Shown: piece after piece, positions 60,944-64,000 of the stretch
Layout: each line of letters begins with the position of its first letter
How positions within the stretch are numbered: position 1 is the first letter of the stretch
NCBI GenBank assembly: GCA_947494435.1
Contig: CANLUY010000002.1
Coordinates: 992,001-1,056,000, forward strand
Length of the DNA stretch: 64,000 bases
Source of the DNA: an uncultured Litoreibacter sp.
Lineage (GTDB): Bacteria > Pseudomonadota > Alphaproteobacteria > Rhodobacterales > Rhodobacteraceae
Direction: 5' to 3'
Position numbers and translations under genes: made by a program
Notes under the pieces: model-generated
Seen by the model: the letters and a program-made list of their open reading frames with translations, nothing else
The model's database searches: none
Told to the model about the DNA's origin: nothing

Positions 60944-61516
60944 CTATTCAGCTTCTTGAGCCTCAATGGAAATCATAATTTTGACTTCATCGCTCACGGC
61001 TGGTGCGAAGGCGCCAAGATTGAAATCAGACCGCAGCACTGTCGTCGTCGCATCGAAACCTAACCAAGGCTTGCCTGCCATCGGATTGTCGCCGGCTTGG
61101 TTCAGCTTTGCGGCCAGCACCACAGGCTTTGTCGTGCCTTGGATGGTCAGGTCACCAGTGATGTTTGCCGTATCATCCCCAGTCACTTCGATGGAGGTTG
61201 AGGCGAATGTCACCATATCCCCATCCTGGGCATTCAGAAAATCCGGACCAAAGAAGTACCCTTCGCGCGCTTCCCAGCCTGTGAACATGGATTTCACAGG
61301 AATTGACACGTTCACTGAAGAGCTTTCGGGTGCGTCCTTGTCGAATATGATGTCACCTTCAAAGCCGGAGAACATCCCATATGTCGTCGAAAATCCAAAA
61401 TGGTTGTACGAAAAAACTATCTGGCTATGGCTTGCGTCGAGCGTGTATTTCTCAGCATCTGCATATGCTGCTGTAGCCGCTAACGCAGCAATTGTCGCAA
61501 GGGCAGTCAGTCTCAT
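60944..61516 (-). CDS. Periplasmic YceI family protein
   Basis: A 190-residue secreted lipocalin-like protein. Residues 1-20 are a signal peptide (MRLTALATIAALAATAAYAD). The mature part has the YceI pattern: YTLDASHSQIVFSYNHFGFSTTYGMFSGFEGDIIFDKDAPESSSVNVSI, FFNAQ-like FGPDFLNAQDGDMVTFAST, and GDLTIQGTTKPVVLAAKLN, ending KIMISIEAQEAE. Relatives bind long isoprenoid lipids such as quinone precursors in an eight-stranded barrel. ATG 61516 gives the clean signal peptide; ten upstream codons (TQFCKRTHR) would spoil it. A second YceI domain is fused to cytochrome b561 3 kb away. Confidence 0.93.
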   Translation of the reverse strand: MRLTALATIAALAATAAYADAEKYTLDASHSQIVFSYNHFGFSTTYGMFSGFEGDIIFDKDAPESSSVNVSIPVKSMFTGWEAREGYFFGPDFLNAQDGDMVTFASTSIEVTGDDTANITGDLTIQGTTKPVVLAAKLNQAGDNPMAGKPWLGFDATTTVLRSDFNLGAFAPAVSDEVKIMISIEAQEAE

Positions 61517-61693
61517 TCGGTGCGTCCTTTTGCAAAACTGGGTCACTCAAGAACTATCCACTTCCTCAGACAGAACAATTCAAAGAAAATCAACAGATTG
61601 TGTGCATTAAAATATACATACGATTTAGAGCTTGAATACACACACCGCCCCTGTAAAAGGGCTCATCCTCCGCGAGACTATTTGAATTGCGGT

Positions 61694-61711
61694 GCCCCTC
61701 GTGACCGGGGC
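61694..61711 (+). promoter_or_regulatory. Possible rpsF leader hairpin
   Basis: GCCCC (61694-61698) and GGGGC (61707-61711) pair across TCGTGACC in the 249-bp region before rpsF, 54 bp before its ATG. Structured leaders bound by the S6-S18 complex are known before rpsF in many bacteria. Whether this hairpin is such a site is not established. Confidence 0.3.
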
Positions 61712-61765
61712 GCGGAGGCTCACGCCCGGTCTTTGAAGCACGCACGTAAAAACTGGAGTACGCAC

Positions 61766-62116
61766 ATGCCTTTGTATGAGCACGTGTTTATCTCGCGCCA
61801 AGATCTTTCCAACGCGCAAGCTGAAGGTCTGATCGAGCATTTCGGCGCCGTCCTCGCGGACAATGGCGGCAAAGTGGTCGAGCACGAGTATTGGGGCCTG
61901 AAAACGATGGCCTATAAGATCAACAAGAACCGCAAAGGCCACTACGCCTATGTCCGTTCCGACGCACCGGCACCTGCCGTGCAGGAAATGGAACGCCTGA
62001 TGCGCCTGCATGATGATGTCATGCGTGTTCTGACCATCAAGGTCGATGAGCATGAAGAAGGCCCCTCGGTTCAGATGCAGAAGCGCGACGAGCGTGAACG
62101 CCGTCCCCGCCCGTAG
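61766..62116 (+). CDS. rpsF: 30S ribosomal protein S6
   Basis: A 116-residue ribosomal protein that binds with S18 to the platform of the 30S subunit. MPLYEHVFISRQDLSNAQAEGLIEHFGAVLADNGGKVVEHEYWGLKTMAYKINKNRKGHYAYV and MERLMRLHDDVMRVLTIKVDEHEEGPS are standard, followed by a charged tail (QKRDERERRPRP). ATG 61766 has CTGGAG nine bases upstream; a longer in-frame extension has no similarity to S6. It heads the rpsF-rpsR-rplI operon. Confidence 0.97.
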   Translation: MPLYEHVFISRQDLSNAQAEGLIEHFGAVLADNGGKVVEHEYWGLKTMAYKINKNRKGHYAYVRSDAPAPAVQEMERLMRLHDDVMRVLTIKVDEHEEGPSVQMQKRDERERRPRP

Positions 62117-62145
62117 CATTCGACTTTAAGAACAGGAGATAAACC

Positions 62146-62373
62146 ATGGCTGCAAAACCATTTTTCCGTCGTCGTAAGTCGGACCCATTTGAGGGCGATA
62201 ACGCTCCCAAAATCGACTACAAAGACACTCGCACACTGCAACGCTACATCTCAGAGCGTGGCAAGATCGTTCCATCGCGCATCACCGCAGTGGGCGCCAA
62301 GAACCAACGAGCGCTGGCCCGTGCCATCAAACGTGCGCGTTTCTTGGCCCTGTTGCCATACGCCGTTAAGTAA
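62146..62373 (+). CDS. rpsR: 30S ribosomal protein S18
   Basis: A 75-residue basic protein, the S6 partner on the 30S platform. [67 protein letters not shown] contains the S18 signature (IDYKD and [27 protein letters not shown]). An AGGAG site lies upstream. There is no zinc-binding CxxC at the N-terminus, so it is the zinc-free form. Ten bases separate its stop from rplI. Confidence 0.98.
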   Translation: MAAKPFFRRRKSDPFEGDNAPKIDYKDTRTLQRYISERGKIVPSRITAVGAKNQRALARAIKRARFLALLPYAVK

Positions 62374-62383
62374 GGAGAGCGAC

Positions 62384-63013
62384 ATGCAAGTTATCCTTAT
62401 GGAACGTGTCGCCAAGCTCGGCCAAATGGGCGATGTGGTTGATGTGAAGCCGGGCTTCGCACGCAACTACCTTCTGCCTCAAGGCAAAGCGATGAACGCG
62501 ACAGACGCGAACAAAGCACAGTTCGAAGCGCAGAAAGCTCAGCTGGAAGCGAACAACCTTGAGACCAAGAAAGAAGCCGAAGCAATGGCTGAAAAACTTG
62601 GTGGTCAGCAGTTTGTCATCATTCGCCAAGCGTCTGATTCGGGTTCCCTTTACGGGTCCGTCACGACACGTGACGCTGCTGAGGCTGCAACGGCTGATGG
62701 ATTCACTGTTGATCGTGGTCAGGTCGCTCTTGAGCGTCCAATCAAAGACCTCGGCCTGCACGATGTGATCGCGAAACTGCACCCCGAAGTTGACGTGACC
62801 TTCACTCTGAACGTTGCACGTTCGACAGAAGAAGCTGAATTGCAAGCCTCCGGCAAGTCGATCCAAGAGTTGGCTGCTGAAGAAGAAGCAGAAGCAGAAT
62901 TCGAAATTGCTGAGCTGTTTGACGATATCGGTGCAGCAGCATCTGAGGATGAAGTACTCGCTGAAGCAGTGGCTGAAGATGCCCCTGCTGAGGACGCTTC
63001 CGAAGAGGACTAA
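62384..63013 (+). CDS. rplI: 50S ribosomal protein L9 with acidic C-terminal extension
   Basis: A 209-residue L9; most bacteria have about 148. The N-domain [40 protein letters not shown] (rRNA-binding) leads to the long linker helix ([27 protein letters not shown]) and the C-domain [61 protein letters not shown]. About 60 further residues (from [21 protein letters not shown]) are Glu/Asp/Ala-rich. Similar tails occur in Rhodobacterales L9. A GGAG site lies before the ATG, which starts three bases into the spacer after rpsR's AAG-TAA. Confidence 0.96.
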   Translation: MQVILMERVAKLGQMGDVVDVKPGFARNYLLPQGKAMNATDANKAQFEAQKAQLEANNLETKKEAEAMAEKLGGQQFVIIRQASDSGSLYGSVTTRDAAEAATADGFTVDRGQVALERPIKDLGLHDVIAKLHPEVDVTFTLNVARSTEEAELQASGKSIQELAAEEEAEAEFEIAELFDDIGAAASEDEVLAEAVAEDAPAEDASEED

Positions 63014-63032
63014 TCTTCGTTTAATCCACTTT

Positions 63033-63064
63033 AAGGCCGCTCCAAATTGGGGTGGCCTTTTTTG
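63033..63064 (+). terminator. rpsF operon terminator
   Basis: An 11-bp stem (AAGGCCGCTCC with GGGGTGGCCTT, two G-T pairs) with a five-base AAATT loop, followed by a T-run. It ends the rpsF-rpsR-rplI transcript. Confidence 0.9.
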
Positions 63065-63088
63065 TTTGCGCCCTCTTCGAAGGCCATA

Positions 63089-63117
63089 CAAAAAAAGCCC
63101 ACCTTTGAGGGTGGGCC
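63089..63117 (-). terminator. Terminator of the minus-strand membrane-protein gene
   Basis: On the minus strand GCCCACC-CTCAAA-GGTGGGC (63116-63097) is a perfect 7-bp stem followed by seven T (63096-63090). It lies 35 bp after the stop of the gene at 63152. Confidence 0.85.
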
Positions 63118-63151
63118 TTGACCTTAAGTTAATGGCGCAGTGTTGGGGGAA

Positions 63152-63751
63152 CTAGCCCATACCCACTTCACGACGTAGGTTCCCTAGAAGCGGCTCCAGC
63201 TCAGCGACGTCGCCCGTGATCATCGGGGTCACCTTGTTCTGTTGCCACGTGACATCAATCCGACCCATGTCCCATTTCATCGTATTCGCCCGCATATCGA
63301 GAGATGCGAGATGATCAATCATCGTGAGTTTGACAACCTCTTCAAAGCGGATTGTTTGTCGGGACTTTTCTTGACCGCGCCAGTTGCATTTCACGATGTG
63401 AAAAGCGCGGCCCTTCTTGTCGACCAATAGTTCTTGTGGTCGACGGCTCAATGCGACCAACCAAACCATCCCGGCGAGCACAAGGTAAAGTCCAATTGGA
63501 TACAGCAACCATGCGCCAGTTGCTTCGGCGGAGACGATCTTATCGCCCGACATCATGAGAAAGACACCCGTCAGCGCCATCACAGTTGAAAGAGCGGCAC
63601 GACCTACCCGCGTTTGCGCACCAGCGGCGGCGGCTGATTGGCTCAAACGATAGCCGGACCGTGTATTGGATCGGTCCAGTGACATGACATGTGGCGCGTC
63701 ATTCTCTGTCGCGTTCAGCGTCGTCCCAAATCCGTAATCAGCCAATGCCAT
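63152..63751 (-). CDS. Two-TM membrane protein of unknown function
   Basis: A 199-residue protein that I do not recognise. The N-terminal 45 residues are polar (HVMSLDRSNTRSGYRLSQSAAAAG). Two hydrophobic helices follow at about 50-68 (RAALSTVMALTGVFLMMSG) and 80-102 (WLLYPIGLYLVLAGMVWLVAL). Then a cytoplasmic beta-rich domain: RRPQELLVDKKGRAFHIVKCNWRGQEKSRQTIRFEEVVKLTMIDHL ... KWDMGRIDVTWQQ, which has the look of a PH-like domain. A GGGGAG ribosome site precedes the ATG. It stands between two terminators, so it is a single-gene unit. Confidence 0.75.
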   Translation of the reverse strand: MALADYGFGTTLNATENDAPHVMSLDRSNTRSGYRLSQSAAAAGAQTRVGRAALSTVMALTGVFLMMSGDKIVSAEATGAWLLYPIGLYLVLAGMVWLVALSRRPQELLVDKKGRAFHIVKCNWRGQEKSRQTIRFEEVVKLTMIDHLASLDMRANTMKWDMGRIDVTWQQNKVTPMITGDVAELEPLLGNLRREVGMG

Positions 63752-63861
63752 CGTGTAAGTCTCCCCATATTCTTGTTGGGGTACAACTCGCGTTCAAATA
63801 CGGCGGAAATTCAGCAAAGCTCTGCTCATTTCAGGGCGTATAGAATGGTTTACCGAAAAAA

Positions 63862-63883
63862 GGCCGATCCTCGCGGATCGGCC
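63862..63883. terminator. Bidirectional terminator before the membrane-protein gene
   Basis: GGCCGATCC/GGATCGGCC, a perfect 9-bp stem with loop TCGC, preceded by six A. The strong reading is on the minus strand, where T residues follow, ending the transcript of the gene at the window's right edge. Confidence 0.88.
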
Positions 63884-63910
63884 CTTTCCAAATAGAAGTA
63901 ACTATACGGC

Positions 63911-64000
63911 CTAGGCGGCGTCGTCATCCAAAGCTTCAACAGCTTTTTCAAGCGCAGCTTTCTTGACGGTCTTATCTTTGATTTCAGCCAGTTCGAACAC
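63911..64000 (-). CDS. tig: Probable trigger factor, C-terminal fragment
   Basis: Only the last 29 codons are visible; the gene continues beyond the window. The residues VFELAEIKDKTVKKAALEKA and the acidic end VEALDDDAA resemble the C-terminus of alphaproteobacterial trigger factor, where the peptide-binding arm ends with ELAxVxDKxV. Trigger factor is the ribosome-bound chaperone near the exit tunnel. The fragment is short, so the assignment is moderate. A terminator follows within 28 bp. Confidence 0.5.
   Translation of the reverse strand: MFELAEIKDKTVKKAALEKAVEALDDDAA

Noticed and set aside
61604-61622. Second copy of the otn operator in front of yceI/rpsF
   Set aside because: It shares GCATTAA and TATACAT with the otn palindrome (14 of 19 positions) but is not itself palindromic and the region is AT-rich, so chance is likely.
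61520-61765. Long N-terminal extension of ribosomal protein S6
   Set aside because: The residues are of random composition, run through the promoter region, and the ATG at 61766 has its own ribosome site.

Overview
The window looks like a stretch of chromosome from a marine alphaproteobacterium of the order Rhodobacterales (Roseobacter group). The evidence is a complete RcGTA-type gene transfer agent (GTA) cluster beside cysE/pdh and mltG/fab genes, a lipoyl-domain-bearing PDH E1-beta, a VPLPA-CTERM protein, DUF4169 and ribbon-helix-helix neighbours of fumC, an alphaproteobacterial suhB-like sRNA candidate and a CtrA-type box. No integrase, transposase, CRISPR array, rRNA or tRNA was seen. 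The genus cannot be named from this sequence alone.

Layout. 1-3100: chromate-resistance group (divergent ArsR regulator, NIPSNAP, ABM monooxygenase, rhodanese-ChrB, ChrA). 3160-5800: SspB, fumarase and two small Rhodobacterales proteins. 5700-8800 (minus): membrane alpha/beta-hydrolase, cytochrome P450 and DUF3592, tightly packed. 8880-13760: TusA-like protein, fused indolepyruvate ferredoxin oxidoreductase, a divergent LysR regulator with a candidate operator, then a short sRNA with its own promoter and terminator. 13870-18070: orphan membrane histidine kinase, purL, BolA and monothiol glutaredoxin. 18210-29580: central carbon block (tkt, two gap paralogues, pgk, fructose-bisphosphate aldolase), with a coiled-coil/zapA division pair and an inserted LuxR-alpha/beta-hydrolase fusion plus a VPLPA-CTERM exported protein. 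29716-34706: ftsB-like, pdhABC, cysE. 34807-49663 (minus): GTA cluster from terminase to the tail tip, with a trailing DUF2793 gene. 49989-56802: mltG and fatty-acid synthesis genes fabF, acpP, fabG and fabD, interrupted by two opposite-strand genes (double NTF2-like protein, membrane PilZ protein). 56960-61516: cytochrome b561-YceI fusion, otnI-otnC-otnK tetronate operon with a palindromic operator, and a separate periplasmic YceI protein. 61766-64000: rpsF-rpsR-rplI, a membrane protein and the C-terminus of a probable trigger factor.

How it works together. The carbon block feeds PDH. Its promoters carry related palindromes with a central CG (TGTTA-nCGn-TAACA type), upstream of both gap genes and in variant form upstream of pdhA, which suggests shared LacI-type control. 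The two gap products differ at the residue expected to set NAD versus NADP preference, so they may serve opposite directions. The GTA genes form one translationally coupled transcription unit. The gap in front of it holds a minus-strand terminator that insulates it from mltG and a TTAA-N7-TTAA box.

The least explained parts are the LuxR-pseudohydrolase and VPLPA-CTERM pair sharing an upstream motif, the P450/membrane-hydrolase/DUF3592 operon, and the two genes inserted between acpP and fabF.
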